DNA of 64,000 nucleotides, taken from NCBI RefSeq assembly GCF_014698015.1, contig NZ_JACXBS010000007.1, positions 62,001 through 126,000 of the forward strand, given 5' to 3'. This stretch comes from Kocuria sp. cx-455 (GTDB taxonomy: Bacteria; Actinomycetota; Actinomycetes; Actinomycetales; Micrococcaceae). Position 1 is the stretch's first letter. Each line of letters begins with the position of its first letter. Positions 17,685-26,837 of this stretch are shown piece after piece. The position numbers were made by a program, and so were the translations under genes. The notes beneath the pieces are model-generated. The model searched no databases. It saw nothing but the letters and a program-made list of their open reading frames with translations, and was not told the origin of the DNA.

Positions 17685-18848
17685 TCAGGATTCGAGTGCT
17701 TTACGCAGCGCGCCCAACAGGTCTTTGGCGCGGCGGTCCACGTTCTCCGCCAGCATCTCATTGGTGTGGAACGAGAACCCGATTCCGTAGTCCGGCCACG
17801 CGCCGTGCAGGCACCCGCCCGCCCCGGAATGCCCGTAGGCGCGCTCCACAGGACCGTATGTGTGGATGGGATCCTGTAATTCATACCCCAGGCCGAAGCG
17901 CAGCGGGCGGTCGTTGACGGCATCCAGGCCTTCGGACCATGTGCGGGTGAACAATGCGCGCGTGGGCGCGGAAACCAACGCACCGGATTCCACGAGCGAA
18001 TACACCCGGGCAATTGAATCGGCCCCGCCAATTGCACCTCCGGAGGCCGGACCGGCCGCGTGAAAGGCCCGCGAGTTGGCGGGAAGCTCCTCCCCCATCA
18101 GGGCGTCGCCGTACATCCGATCCACGATCGCGCGCCGCTCGGGGTCACGCAGGAACGTGCTGATCGCGTAACCGGGGGCACGGAAAACGGGCGCCACGCG
18201 AGGCTCCAGGGATTCCGGCAGCCCCAGGTAGAGATCCAGCCCGTGGGGTTCCACGATCCGTTCGGCCAGCAGCTGCCCCGCACGCTTTCCGGTGATGCGC
18301 AGCATGATGGCCTCCAGCAGGTACCCGAACGTCACGGCGTGATAGGCCACCTTGGATCCGGGTTCCCACACGGGCTTTTGTCGCGCCAGGATCTCGGAAT
18401 GGGCGGTCAGGTTGAAGAAACTGTCCGTGGGATCAGGGTCCGTGTAGATCAGGCCCACGGTGTGATTGAGCACCTGCGCGACGGTCACGTTCTCTTTGCC
18501 GGCCGCCGTGAATTCGGGCCAGTACCGGGCCACGGGCGCGTTCACGTCCAGCAGACCATCGTCCACGAGCATGGCCGCCACCGTGGCCACCAGCCCCTTG
18601 GTGCCGGAGAACATCACGGCCAGGGTCTCGTCGGTCCACGGAGCCTCCGCCGGATCATCCGGAGACGCACGCCGCTCCTGCGAGCCACCGTGCAGCCGCA
18701 CCAGCGGCTCGCCGTCGCGGTACACGCTGAACGACATGCCACCGCACGCGTGGCCCAGGTGCTGCTCGAAGATCTCGCGAATCACCCGCCCCGTGGTGCC
18801 TGGCACGTGGGTTTCGGCAATTACGGCGTGCGCGCTTTCAATGGTCAT
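17685..18848 (-). CDS. Serine hydrolase of the beta-lactamase/esterase (class C) family
   Basis: 387 residues with the penicillin-binding fold: S-x-x-K motif SGTK at residues 81-84 with nucleophile Ser81, a YHAVTFGYL segment where the second motif tyrosine is expected, and a C-terminal HSGAGG in place of KTG. These fit EstB-type carboxylesterases or D-amino-acid peptidases rather than true beta-lactamases. No signal peptide is seen, so it is likely cytoplasmic. GGAAGGA precedes the ATG. It lies 30 bp after the ABC ATPase gene on the same strand, which suggests that it acts on the imported peptide or ester. Substrate unknown. Confidence 0.82.
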   Translation of the reverse strand: MTIESAHAVIAETHVPGTTGRVIREIFEQHLGHACGGMSFSVYRDGEPLVRLHGGSQERRASPDDPAEAPWTDETLAVMFSGTKGLVATVAAMLVDDGLLDVNAPVARYWPEFTAAGKENVTVAQVLNHTVGLIYTDPDPTDSFFNLTAHSEILARQKPVWEPGSKVAYHAVTFGYLLEAIMLRITGKRAGQLLAERIVEPHGLDLYLGLPESLEPRVAPVFRAPGYAISTFLRDPERRAIVDRMYGDALMGEELPANSRAFHAAGPASGGAIGGADSIARVYSLVESGALVSAPTRALFTRTWSEGLDAVNDRPLRFGLGYELQDPIHTYGPVERAYGHSGAGGCLHGAWPDYGIGFSFHTNEMLAENVDRRAKDLLGALRKALES

Positions 18849-18878
18849 CGTGACACGTCCTTCCAGCGAGGGACCGGG

Positions 18879-20621
18879 TTACAGCGTGGGCACGTGCTCC
18901 AGCAGCGACTTGGTGTAGTCATGGCGCGGGTTGCGCAGCACGTGATCCGTGGGCCCGTAATCGACCAGGTGCCCCTTCTCCAACACCGCGAGTTTATGGG
19001 ACACGTGCCGCGCCAAAGCGATGTTGTGCGTCACGAACAGCATGGCCAATCCCCGATCGCGCTGCAGTTCTCGCAGCAGTTCAATCACGGAAGCCTGCAC
19101 GGACACGTCCAGCGCCGAGGTGATCTCATCGCACACCAACACGGACGGCGCATTCACGAGGGCACGCGCCACCGCCGCACGCTGCCGCTCACCACCGGAG
19201 AGCTCGCCCGGCCTGCGGTTGATGTAGCTACGCCCCAGCCGCACGGCGTCCAGGGCGTCGGCCACGGCGGCGCGGCGCTGCTTACGGGACATCCCGCCGC
19301 TCATTTCCAGCGGGACCTCGAGCGAGTCCCCAATGCTGCGGCGCGGATTCAGCGACGAGAACGGCGACTGGAAAATGTACTGGATCCGCCGCCGGTCCTC
19401 GTTGCTACGCTTGCGCGTCCCGTTGGCGAGCACCTGGCCCGCCAACCGCACCTCGCCCGTGTACGCGCCGTTGAGACCGGCGATACTGCGCGAGAGCGTG
19501 GTCTTACCCGATCCGGATTCACCCAGCAGCATGGTCGTCTGGCCTTCAAGCAGGTCGAGATTGATGCCGTCCAGGATCACCGCCGGCCCGTAAGCCAGCC
19601 GCAGGTCGCGCACGGCGAGCAACGGTTCATTGTCGGACGTCTGAGCGACCGACGACGCCGCTCGGTCTCGGTCGGTGCGCGCCTCACCCGGCCGGGCGGC
19701 GTCGTCATGCCCGTGGTCCCACGGCGCGCGCATCGCGGCGCGGGGGCTGACGGCGGGTCCACCGCCCATGTCGCGTGCACCCTTGAGGTCCGGGACCGCG
19801 GCCAGGAGCGTCTGGGTGTACTCGTGCTCGGGCCGGTAGAGGACCTGCTTGGCCGGGCCGCGTTCAACGATCTCGCCGCGGAGCATGACCGCCACGTCGT
19901 TGGCGACCTGCGCGACCACGGCGAGGTCGTGGGTGATGTAGAGCCCGGCCACGTCATGCTTGGTGGTCAACTCGTAGACCGTCTTGAGCACCAGGTCCTG
20001 GGTGGCCACGTCCAATCCGGTGGTGGGCTCATCCAGGATGATCACGGCGGGCCGGCACGCGAAGGCCATGGCAATGCCGATGCGCTGCTGCTGACCGCCC
20101 GAGAGCTGATGGGGGTAGCGTCGCTGGTACTTCTTGGTGCTGGGCAGACCGACTTCTTCGAGCACCTCGGCGACGCGGGCCTCGCGTTGCTTGCTGTTGC
20201 GCCCGAACTCGTGGATGCGCAGCACCTCGTGGATCTGCTCCCCCACGCGCAGGGCACCGTTGAGTGAGAGCGCCGGATCCTGTGGGACGTAAGCGATCGT
20301 ACCCCCGCGCAACCTGCGCACCTGTTTTTCGGACAGCGTCAGCAGGTCCATGTTCTGGTCGAAGAACCGGGAGGCGCCCTTGTGGAGCTGGACCGAGCCA
20401 CCACGCAGTTCCAAACCGGAACGCAAGTGGTTCATGCATGCCAGCGCGGCGGTGGTCTTACCGGAACCGGACTCACCGACCAGAGCGAGAATGCGCCCGG
20501 GCGTGAGGTCGAAGGTGACGTCCTTGAGGATCGATTCCCCGCCGTGGACCCCCACGTTCAGGTCCCGCACGGAAATGGCCGTGGCCACCGTGGCCTTGGG
20601 AACGGTAGTTGTGGTGGGCAT
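18879..20621 (-). CDS. Fused double ATP-binding subunit of a peptide/nickel-type ABC importer (DppD-DppF fusion)
   Basis: Energises the transporter encoded by the two upstream permease genes. It has two complete nucleotide-binding domains in 580 residues: domain 1 with Walker A GESGSGKT at 49-56, signature LSGGQQQR and Walker B IILDEP; domain 2 with a second GESGSGKT, LSGGERQR and VCDEITSALD. Between them lies a charged linker of about 50 residues (roughly 285-335). The ATG directly follows the stop of the permease gene. The linker DNA contains a long inverted repeat like terminator hairpins elsewhere in this window (19651-19706). Confidence 0.92.
   Translation of the reverse strand: MPTTTTVPKATVATAISVRDLNVGVHGGESILKDVTFDLTPGRILALVGESGSGKTTAALACMNHLRSGLELRGGSVQLHKGASRFFDQNMDLLTLSEKQVRRLRGGTIAYVPQDPALSLNGALRVGEQIHEVLRIHEFGRNSKQREARVAEVLEEVGLPSTKKYQRRYPHQLSGGQQQRIGIAMAFACRPAVIILDEPTTGLDVATQDLVLKTVYELTTKHDVAGLYITHDLAVVAQVANDVAVMLRGEIVERGPAKQVLYRPEHEYTQTLLAAVPDLKGARDMGGGPAVSPRAAMRAPWDHGHDDAARPGEARTDRDRAASSVAQTSDNEPLLAVRDLRLAYGPAVILDGINLDLLEGQTTMLLGESGSGKTTLSRSIAGLNGAYTGEVRLAGQVLANGTRKRSNEDRRRIQYIFQSPFSSLNPRRSIGDSLEVPLEMSGGMSRKQRRAAVADALDAVRLGRSYINRRPGELSGGERQRAAVARALVNAPSVLVCDEITSALDVSVQASVIELLRELQRDRGLAMLFVTHNIALARHVSHKLAVLEKGHLVDYGPTDHVLRNPRHDYTKSLLEHVPTL
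19651..19706. repeat. Inverted repeat inside the ATPase linker, same core as intergenic hairpins
   Basis: GACGACGCCGCTCGG (19651-19665) and CCGGGCGGCGTCGTC (19692-19706) pair over 15 bp with one mismatch around a 26-nt loop. It encodes residues about 306-324 of the fused ATPase. The same GACGACGCCGC word starts or ends hairpins after gabD, gapB, the purine permease and the malic enzyme. Confidence 0.65.
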
Positions 20622-21563
20622 TTACTTGTCCTTCCGCGCGGAACCGGTGACGCGGCCCGCGGAGGCACCCGACACGGCGTCGGCAATGAGGTTGGTGCCC
20701 ACGGTGAGGACGGCGATCGCGACGACCGGCAGGATCACACCCCACGGCTGGAGCGAGAGAGCAATGCGGTTCTCGTTGATCATCAGGCCCCAGTCCGCGG
20801 TGGGTGGCTGCATACCCAGGCCCAGGAACGACAGCGATGCCACCGCGCCAATGGAATACGTCATGCGCAGGCCCATCTCGACCATGAGCGGGCCCATGAT
20901 GTTGGGGACCACGTCCCGGCCCAGGATCTTCCACTGGGGCACCGCGTACATCTGGGAGGCGAGCACGTAATCTTCCGCAACCACCCCGGAGGTGGCCGAG
21001 CGGATCACGCGAGCCACACGCGGGGCGTGGGTGACGCCGATGACCACCACGAGCACCCAGCCCTGCGGGCCGAGCACGGTGATGGCGAGCATGGCGAAGA
21101 CCAGCTGCGGAATGGCCAACAGCACGTCACCGGTGCGCATGATGACCGAATCCAGCCACCCCCCGCGGAAGGCAGCGAGCATGCCGAGGACGGTTCCCAG
21201 CCCCACGCCCAGCAGTGTTGCCAGGGCCGAGTACAGCAGCAGCCGCCAACCACCCTCGAGGAACCGGGACAGCACGTCGCGGCCCAGGTTGTCCGTGCCG
21301 AAAATGTCGTACTGGAACGGTTTTCCCGCGTAGGAGGTGGGGCCGTAACCGGTCCACGCGGGCACCACGAACGGTCCGGCAATGGCAACCAGGAGCACCA
21401 GGCCGGTCAGTACCAGGCCGAACTTGGCCTCTGGTTGGGAGAGGAACCTACGGAAGAAGGAGACCGGGCGAGCATCCCCGCGCGACTCCGCCGGTTCGAA
21501 ACTCGCTGCGGAAGGGGTGACGGGAGTGTCCGGCGTCACCGGTTGCTGGTTCTGCGCGCTCAT
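20622..21563 (-). CDS. ABC importer permease, DppC-like
   Basis: Second transmembrane subunit of a peptide/nickel-type importer. 313 residues with a cytoplasmic N-terminal tail of about 45 residues, a first hydrophobic segment KFGLVLTGLVLLVAIAGPF, the DppC motif FGTDNLGRDVLSR near residue 88, five further membrane segments and the EAA-type loop EDYVLASQMYAVPQ that contacts the ATPase. It overlaps the upstream permease gene by 4 bp and abuts the ATPase gene, so translation is coupled. Confidence 0.92.
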   Translation of the reverse strand: MSAQNQQPVTPDTPVTPSAASFEPAESRGDARPVSFFRRFLSQPEAKFGLVLTGLVLLVAIAGPFVVPAWTGYGPTSYAGKPFQYDIFGTDNLGRDVLSRFLEGGWRLLLYSALATLLGVGLGTVLGMLAAFRGGWLDSVIMRTGDVLLAIPQLVFAMLAITVLGPQGWVLVVVIGVTHAPRVARVIRSATSGVVAEDYVLASQMYAVPQWKILGRDVVPNIMGPLMVEMGLRMTYSIGAVASLSFLGLGMQPPTADWGLMINENRIALSLQPWGVILPVVAIAVLTVGTNLIADAVSGASAGRVTGSARKDK

Positions 21564-22516
21564 GTGTTGGACTCCGTCCGCAGCTTGGGATTGGCCAGGA
21601 TGCCGATCACATCCGCAATGAGGTTCACGACCACGTAGAACGCGGCAATGATCATGGACAACGCTTGGACCACCTGCACGTCACGGATCCGGACCGCGTC
21701 CACCATGGCCTGACCCAGACCGGGATAGCGGAAGAGGAACTCGACCACCACGATGCCACCGGCCAACCAGGCCAGCTGCATGGCCACGACCTGGGCCACC
21801 GGACCGATCGCGTGGGGCAGCGCGTGCTTCATGATCACCTGGCGTTCGGGCACACCCTTGAGCCGGGCCATCTCCACGTAGCCGGAATCGAGCACGTCCA
21901 GCATGGTGGTCCGGGTCATGCGGATCATGTACGGGACCACCACGAGCACCAGGGTCAGTGCGGGAAGAACCAACTGCAGCGGGTAATCCCACACCCGGGT
22001 TCCCGGGGCCGCCATGGTCACGGATGGCAACAGCTGGAACACCGTGGTGGACAGCAGCGTGGTCAACGCAATACCGATCACGAATTCGGGCAACGCCGCC
22101 AACACCAGGGAAAAACCCGTCAGCGTGTGGTCCGTGGTGCGGCCGCGGCGCATGGCGGACCAGGTGCCGAGCAGCACACCCACCGGGATGGAGATGACCG
22201 CGGCAATGATCATCAGCAGCACCGAGGCCGAAACCTTCTGCCCCAGCAACTCATTGACCGAACCGCCCGTGGCCGCCGAGGTTCCCAAATCACCCACCAG
22301 CAAGCCACCCAGCCACGTGAAGTACCGCTCGTACCACGGGTCGTTGAGGTTGAGCTGTTCGCGCAGTGCCGCGAGGCGTTCCGGTGTGGCCTGTTGACCG
22401 AGGATCGCCTGCGCCGGGTCACCGGGTAGCAGCAGCGTGAAGATGAAGACGAGCACGGATACCGCGAGCAGCACGAAGACCGAGATGCCCAGGCGTTTGA
22501 GAATCATGCGTCCCAC
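21560..22516 (-). CDS. ABC importer permease, DppB-like
   Basis: First transmembrane subunit, 318 residues. It starts with the DppB-type segment LGISVFVLLAVSVLVFIFTLLLPGDPAQ, has six membrane segments and the EAA loop YVEMARLKGVPERQVIMKHALPH typical of DppB/OppB, and ends with the usual short tail. It begins 3 bp after the lipoprotein gene stop and overlaps the next gene by 4 bp. Confidence 0.92.
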   Translation of the reverse strand: MGRMILKRLGISVFVLLAVSVLVFIFTLLLPGDPAQAILGQQATPERLAALREQLNLNDPWYERYFTWLGGLLVGDLGTSAATGGSVNELLGQKVSASVLLMIIAAVISIPVGVLLGTWSAMRRGRTTDHTLTGFSLVLAALPEFVIGIALTTLLSTTVFQLLPSVTMAAPGTRVWDYPLQLVLPALTLVLVVVPYMIRMTRTTMLDVLDSGYVEMARLKGVPERQVIMKHALPHAIGPVAQVVAMQLAWLAGGIVVVEFLFRYPGLGQAMVDAVRIRDVQVVQALSMIIAAFYVVVNLIADVIGILANPKLRTESNT

Positions 22517-22519
22517 GGG

Positions 22520-24157
22520 TTACTCGCTTTCCTCGGCGACCCAGAGCAGGCGGAACTGGAACCCGCTCACGGGCATGCCCGCGCGGTGTTCGATCGCTCC
22601 GCCCACGTACCTCTGGTACGCGTCCGCTTGGTTGAAGAATCCCCACACGATGTAGCCGCCGTCGTTGTGGAGCGTTTCCTGTGCCTGTGCCACCAGTCGG
22701 TTGCGTTCATCGTCGTCCAGGGTGGCGCGTGCCGTGTTGTACAGGTCGATGAATTCCGGATCCGCCCAGTGCGTCTCGTTGAAGGGCGCGTCCGGGACCG
22801 TGCCGTTGGCCGTCTGGGGCAGAAAATTCCGGGTGTACCAGAAGTCCTGAGAGAAGGGGTACTGCAGATAGCCGTCACCGAAGAACGTGGTGGTGTCCAC
22901 GCGGCGCAGGCTCACGTTGATGCCCGCCTCCGACGCCTGTTCCGCAAAGACCTGAGCGGACTCCACGGCTCCGGCCTGGATCGGTGCGGTGACCATTTCC
23001 ACGTCCAGCCCGTCCGGGTAGCCGGCATCGGCCAGCAGTTGCTTGGCCTTCTCGATGTTCCGAGTGCGCTGCGGCAGCTGCGGGGTTCCAGGATCGAACG
23101 GTGCGTACATGTCGTTGCCCACGGTGCCGTGTCCGGAGAAGACCTGCTCCACCATTTGTTCGCGATCCACCACGAGCTTGAACGCCTCGCGCACGCGGGG
23201 GTCGTCGAAGGGCTCCACATCCACGCGCATGGTGAACGGCAACCAGCTACCGGTTTCGGACATGACGGTGTAGATGCGCGGGTCGGTTCCCACCACGTCC
23301 ACGAGCGCCAAGGGAAGCTGACCCACCACGTCCACCTGCGTGGAGAGCAGTGCGTTGACCAAGGCATCCTCGTCGTTGAAGTTCACCATGTGCACCTCGT
23401 CCAGCAGGGGTGCGTCTCGCCAGTAGTTCCGATTGGCCTTGAGGACCGTGAGCTGACCCGGTTCGAACAGTCCCAGGCTGAAGGCGCCGGTTCCGACCGG
23501 GTTGGCCGGGTCGTAATTCTCGGGCACGATCCCCATGGAATACTGCGCCGTGGAGTCGATGAACATGGCGTCCGGCTCGGACAGTTCGAAGCGCACGGTG
23601 TAATCGTCCACGGCCACGGACTTGGCGAGGCTCGCCAGACCAGAGGCACCGGCCTTGGGGTCGGCGGGATCCGTGACGCGGTCGTAGGTGAACACCACGT
23701 CCGCCGCCGTCAGCGGTCTGCCGTCGTGGAACGTGACATCCTTGCGCAACCTGAAGATCCAGGCTCGCCCGTCCTCGACGGGCTCCGCGCTTTCGGCCAG
23801 CGCCGGGACGGGCTCGTACTCCTCGTTGAACTCGTACAGCGTGTCGTAGAGGTTGAGCACGCGTCCGGCATCGGCGGTACCCACGGGAATGTGGGCGTCC
23901 ACGCTGTCCGCCGCGCCGCCGCCCGCGAGACCCACCCGAAGGATTCCGCCCGGTTCAGGGGCGCCCGTGGCTTCCGTTCCCGAGAAGACCTGCTGGGTGT
24001 TACTTCCGCAGCCGGCCAGGGCGAACACAGCGGCAGTGGCTCCCGCGCCCAGGAAGCCACGCCGGGACAGCGCACGACGCCGTTCGGCCGAGTTCCGGGT
24101 CTCCCGTTGCCGTGCGTGGTGGCCCGGAGCCGGATGTGGATAGGGTTTTGCGCTCAT
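22520..24157 (-). CDS. ABC importer substrate-binding lipoprotein, Tat-exported (SBP_bac_5)
   Basis: Captures the substrate outside the membrane. 545 residues with a twin-arginine signal SRRGFLGAG near residues 33-41, a hydrophobic stretch and a lipobox LAGC, so export by Tat and lipid anchoring are likely. The body has the family 5 pattern, including LRKDVTFHDGRPLTAADVVFTYD near residue 137. The ATG at 24157 with GAGGAA before it is preferred over 24232. Family 5 proteins bind oligopeptides, nickel, haem or opines; the serine hydrolase at the operon end favours a peptide-like ligand, which is inference. Confidence 0.9.
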   Translation of the reverse strand: MSAKPYPHPAPGHHARQRETRNSAERRRALSRRGFLGAGATAAVFALAGCGSNTQQVFSGTEATGAPEPGGILRVGLAGGGAADSVDAHIPVGTADAGRVLNLYDTLYEFNEEYEPVPALAESAEPVEDGRAWIFRLRKDVTFHDGRPLTAADVVFTYDRVTDPADPKAGASGLASLAKSVAVDDYTVRFELSEPDAMFIDSTAQYSMGIVPENYDPANPVGTGAFSLGLFEPGQLTVLKANRNYWRDAPLLDEVHMVNFNDEDALVNALLSTQVDVVGQLPLALVDVVGTDPRIYTVMSETGSWLPFTMRVDVEPFDDPRVREAFKLVVDREQMVEQVFSGHGTVGNDMYAPFDPGTPQLPQRTRNIEKAKQLLADAGYPDGLDVEMVTAPIQAGAVESAQVFAEQASEAGINVSLRRVDTTTFFGDGYLQYPFSQDFWYTRNFLPQTANGTVPDAPFNETHWADPEFIDLYNTARATLDDDERNRLVAQAQETLHNDGGYIVWGFFNQADAYQRYVGGAIEHRAGMPVSGFQFRLLWVAEESE

Positions 24158-24460
24158 ATTTCCTCGCTGTTGAGACACGACGGTGTGAGACTCCTGGCGA
24201 GCGCTCAATGGGTGGAGCGTGCCGTGGCGCAACCGAACACGGGGCGCCGGTGGGAAAGGGATAAGCAGCTAAGGAATCTTGCGGAGGCAGCCGATCCACC
24301 GCGAACGGATGAAGACCACCGGTTGACGAACCGGGCCGCGGGCGGAGTGACTGCAATGCATGTCCGCCTCCGTTCAATAGTGGGCGATGCGATCCTGAGC
24401 CGAGCTCCCGAGTCAATAGCGCCGCATGTTTCGCGTACCTATGACCTTAGAAACATCACA
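24158..24460. other. Intergenic region upstream of the ABC importer operon
   Basis: About 300 bp without a supported gene, between the lipoprotein start and the terminator of the glycerophosphodiesterase gene. It must hold the minus-strand promoter of the importer operon, but I see no convincing -35/-10 pair. A 12-bp palindrome TCACACGTGTGA lies at its far end (24456-24467). Confidence 0.5.
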
Positions 24461-24482
24461 CGTGTGAGTCAAAGCTCACACG
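24461..24482 (-). terminator. Terminator of the glycerophosphodiesterase gene
   Basis: 8-bp arms CGTGTGAG / CTCACACG with a 6-nt loop, 5 bp after the stop codon, followed on the minus strand by TGTGATGTTTCT. Confidence 0.55.
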
Positions 24483-24487
24483 CGCAC

Positions 24488-25345
24488 TTACGCGGTGCGT
24501 GGTGGCCACTGTCCTCGATCCGCCAACACCCGGGTGAGGACATCCCCGCGGTCGGTCACAACTCCGTCGGCACCGATGTCCAACAAACGGCGCATTTCGT
24601 CCGCGTCGTTAATGGTCCACACGTGCACGGCCACCCCCAGGCGGTGGGCCACCTCGATGAACTTCGGGGTCACCACTGACACCGGAAGGTTCCGCCCGCC
24701 CGGCAGGGAGAGGTCGTACGTCACGGGCAGTTGGACGGCGTTGAAGTCCGCCACCTTGACTCTCCACGCCCTGGTCATCAGCGACCAGAGGAGGGTCGCG
24801 ATTCTGGGTGAGGCCTTGTCCGTCACACGGGCCGCCTTGGAGAGGATCGTGAGTCCCGCGCAGCCAATGGTTCCCGCCGAGGTGAGCGGGCGCTTGCCGG
24901 TGAGCCTGTGGATGTTCTCGAGCGTGCGGCGTCGCCGGTGCTCGGAGAATGAGGTCACCCGCACGCGGTCCACGGCGTTCTCCTGGGCGAGCACGCTCGG
25001 CAGCGCGGCGACCGAGGGTTCGTCCTTGACGTCGATATTGAAGTGCAGCTGCGGCAGTTCACGCAGCAGTTCGGACAGCGTGGCCAGCGGTTCCGTACTG
25101 CCGATGCGCACATCTTGCAGCTCGGACCAGGGAGTATCACAGACGTCACCGGATGAGTCGGTCACCCGATCCAGGGTGGGGTCGTGAAAGGCCAGCACCA
25201 CGCCGTCAGACGTGGTGTTCACGTCCGTCTCGACCCACACGAATCCGAGGTCCGCGGCCGCGCGAAACGCGCGGAGGGTGTTCTCATGGCCGTCCAGCGA
25301 GAAGCCACGGTGGGCAAGGGCGGCGGGCTGATCAGCAACTGACAT
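24488..25345 (-). CDS. Glycerophosphodiester phosphodiesterase (UgpQ/GDPD family)
   Basis: Releases glycerol 3-phosphate from glycerophosphodiesters. 285 residues with the GDPD motifs in order: LAHRGFSLDGHENT near residue 11, VETDVNTTSDGVVLAFHDPTLDR near residue 37 (metal ligands Glu and Asp, catalytic His) and a C-terminal VHVWTINDADEM. No signal peptide. No ribosome site precedes the ATG, but TACTGT lies 8-13 bases before it, the right place for a -10 box of a leaderless message. Confidence 0.88.
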   Translation of the reverse strand: MSVADQPAALAHRGFSLDGHENTLRAFRAAADLGFVWVETDVNTTSDGVVLAFHDPTLDRVTDSSGDVCDTPWSELQDVRIGSTEPLATLSELLRELPQLHFNIDVKDEPSVAALPSVLAQENAVDRVRVTSFSEHRRRRTLENIHRLTGKRPLTSAGTIGCAGLTILSKAARVTDKASPRIATLLWSLMTRAWRVKVADFNAVQLPVTYDLSLPGGRNLPVSVVTPKFIEVAHRLGVAVHVWTINDADEMRRLLDIGADGVVTDRGDVLTRVLADRGQWPPRTA

Positions 25346-25380
25346 GTACTAAACAGTAACTTGTCGGTCGCCGTTTCCGG

Positions 25381-26220
25381 TTAGGCATGATTCAAGTAGT
25401 TCTCAATGACCTGGGCCACGCCATCCTCGGCGAAGGGCGGTGCCGTACGGCCCACCGCGGTGACGACCCCCGGATGCCCGTCCGCCATGGCGTACCCGTG
25501 ACCGGCCCACGTGAGCATTTCCAGGTCATTGGGCATGTCGCCGAAGGCCATCACGTGCTGACTCGTGATGCCGCGCTCCGCGGCGTATCGCTCCAGCGTG
25601 CGGGCCTTGGTCAGCCCGCGCTGCCCGATTTCCACGAGCGGGGCCGCGGCCACGGAGTGGGTGACGGCAAGCCGCCCATCGACCAGCTCACGCACGTGCT
25701 CGAAGTACTCACTGGGTACGGCACCGTCCAGCTTGGCCAGCAGCTTGACCACGCCGACACCCCGGGGCAGACACTGCCTGATGGGTGCCTCTTCCACGGG
25801 AAAGATTTCCATGCGGTCGCTGCGGGACCACCCGGGGTCGGTGAAGACCCGCTCCAGGGTCTCGGCGGCATAGAGGGTCCGGGGGAACAGCTCGCTGATC
25901 TCCCCCATGATTCCGAATGCGTCTCGCACGTCGAACAGGCTGGTTTCAACTACGCGTTCGGTGGGCAAGTCGTACACCACGGCCCCGTTGGAGCAAATGA
26001 CCACCCCCACGTTCTCCAGCTGTTCATGGAGCGGATGAAGCCACCGTTTGGGACGCCCGGTCACGAACACCACGTGGATCCCGGCGTCCCGTGCGGCGGT
26101 AATGGCCTCAACGGTGCGCGGCCGGAAGCGAAAATCGGGTCCCAGAACCGTCCCGTCCAGATCGCTCGCGATCATTCGTACGGGTTGTTGGGGCGTCTCC
26201 TCGCTACTTCCGACCGCCAC
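25381..26220 (-). CDS. HAD-superfamily phosphatase, Cof/IIB type
   Basis: Small-molecule phosphatase, probably of sugar phosphates or flavin nucleotides. 279 residues; the nucleophile motif ASDLDGTVLG is near residue 18, motif II VFVTGRPKR near residue 52, the C2-type cap follows, then the metal motif FGDMPNDLEML near residue 226. The GTG at 26220 lies 7 bp after the stop of the PEBP-family gene and lacks a clear ribosome site; ATG 26175 is an alternative start that keeps the whole domain. Substrate unknown. Confidence 0.85.
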   Translation of the reverse strand: MAVGSSEETPQQPVRMIASDLDGTVLGPDFRFRPRTVEAITAARDAGIHVVFVTGRPKRWLHPLHEQLENVGVVICSNGAVVYDLPTERVVETSLFDVRDAFGIMGEISELFPRTLYAAETLERVFTDPGWSRSDRMEIFPVEEAPIRQCLPRGVGVVKLLAKLDGAVPSEYFEHVRELVDGRLAVTHSVAAAPLVEIGQRGLTKARTLERYAAERGITSQHVMAFGDMPNDLEMLTWAGHGYAMADGHPGVVTAVGRTAPPFAEDGVAQVIENYLNHA

Positions 26221-26227
26221 TGGAGCG

Positions 26228-26749
26228 CTACTTGACTTCGTACACGGGGGTCAAGAAAGCGCGCGCGATCCCGTGGAAGAACAGGTTGAAGTTCACCACG
26301 GCGGGGCTGGCGTTCTCATCCACGTCCAGTTCAGCCACGTCCACGGCGGTCACGCACAGGATGTAGCGGTGTGCTCCGTGACCTTCGGGCGGGGCTGCAC
26401 CCAGAAATTCGTCGGTGCCGCCGTCGTTACGGTGCTTCACGGCACCTTCCGGCGGGTTCGACGCCGCGCCGGTCGCCAGTTCCATGACGGAGGCCGGGAT
26501 ATTGGACACGCACCAGTGCCAGAACCCACTGGGTGTGGGGGCGTCGGGGTCATACATGGTCACCACGTAGGACTTGGTGCCCTCGGGTGCGCCCGACCAG
26601 GACAGTTGCGGGGAGATGTCCTCGCCGCCGGCGCCCATGATTCCGGAGACCTGCGGGGTCGCCATGGTCTCACCCTCGGTGACATCCGTTGAGGTCAGAG
26701 TGAACGTGGGAAGGTCGGGCAGGTCTGCGTAGGGTTCGCGCTCGAGCAT
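26228..26749 (-). CDS. YbhB/YbcL-family (PEBP-like) protein
   Basis: 173-residue cytoplasmic protein of the phosphatidylethanolamine-binding protein fold; bacterial members have no firm function. The ligand pocket motifs MYDPDAPTPSGFWHW near residue 77 and GGTDEFLGAAPPEGHGAHRY near residue 117 are present. AAAGGAA precedes ATG 26749 with 6-bp spacing, which decides the start over 26788. It is followed after 7 bp by the HAD phosphatase gene, so the two are probably co-transcribed. Confidence 0.88.
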   Translation of the reverse strand: MLEREPYADLPDLPTFTLTSTDVTEGETMATPQVSGIMGAGGEDISPQLSWSGAPEGTKSYVVTMYDPDAPTPSGFWHWCVSNIPASVMELATGAASNPPEGAVKHRNDGGTDEFLGAAPPEGHGAHRYILCVTAVDVAELDVDENASPAVVNFNLFFHGIARAFLTPVYEVK

Positions 26750-26837
26750 CGGTGTTCCTTTCGTTGAACGATTCGTACTCACGGACACTGTGTTGCCGAC
26801 GGCGCTCGATCGCCTCCCAGCGAGAGCTTGCCGTAGC

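Noticed and set aside
17651-18037. N-terminal extension of the 3-hydroxyisobutyryl-CoA hydrolase frame
   Set aside because: The extra 129 residues are Arg/Pro/Trp-rich out-of-frame translation of the upstream hydrolase gene; the proper start is at 17650.
18060-20267. 735-codon open frame on the plus strand
   Set aside because: It lies opposite the serine hydrolase and ABC ATPase genes, has a His/Arg/Gly-rich composition with no domain, and arises from the G/C third-position bias of the true genes.
22586-24679. 697-codon open frame on the plus strand
   Set aside because: Antisense to the substrate-binding lipoprotein gene; no ribosome site or recognisable domain.
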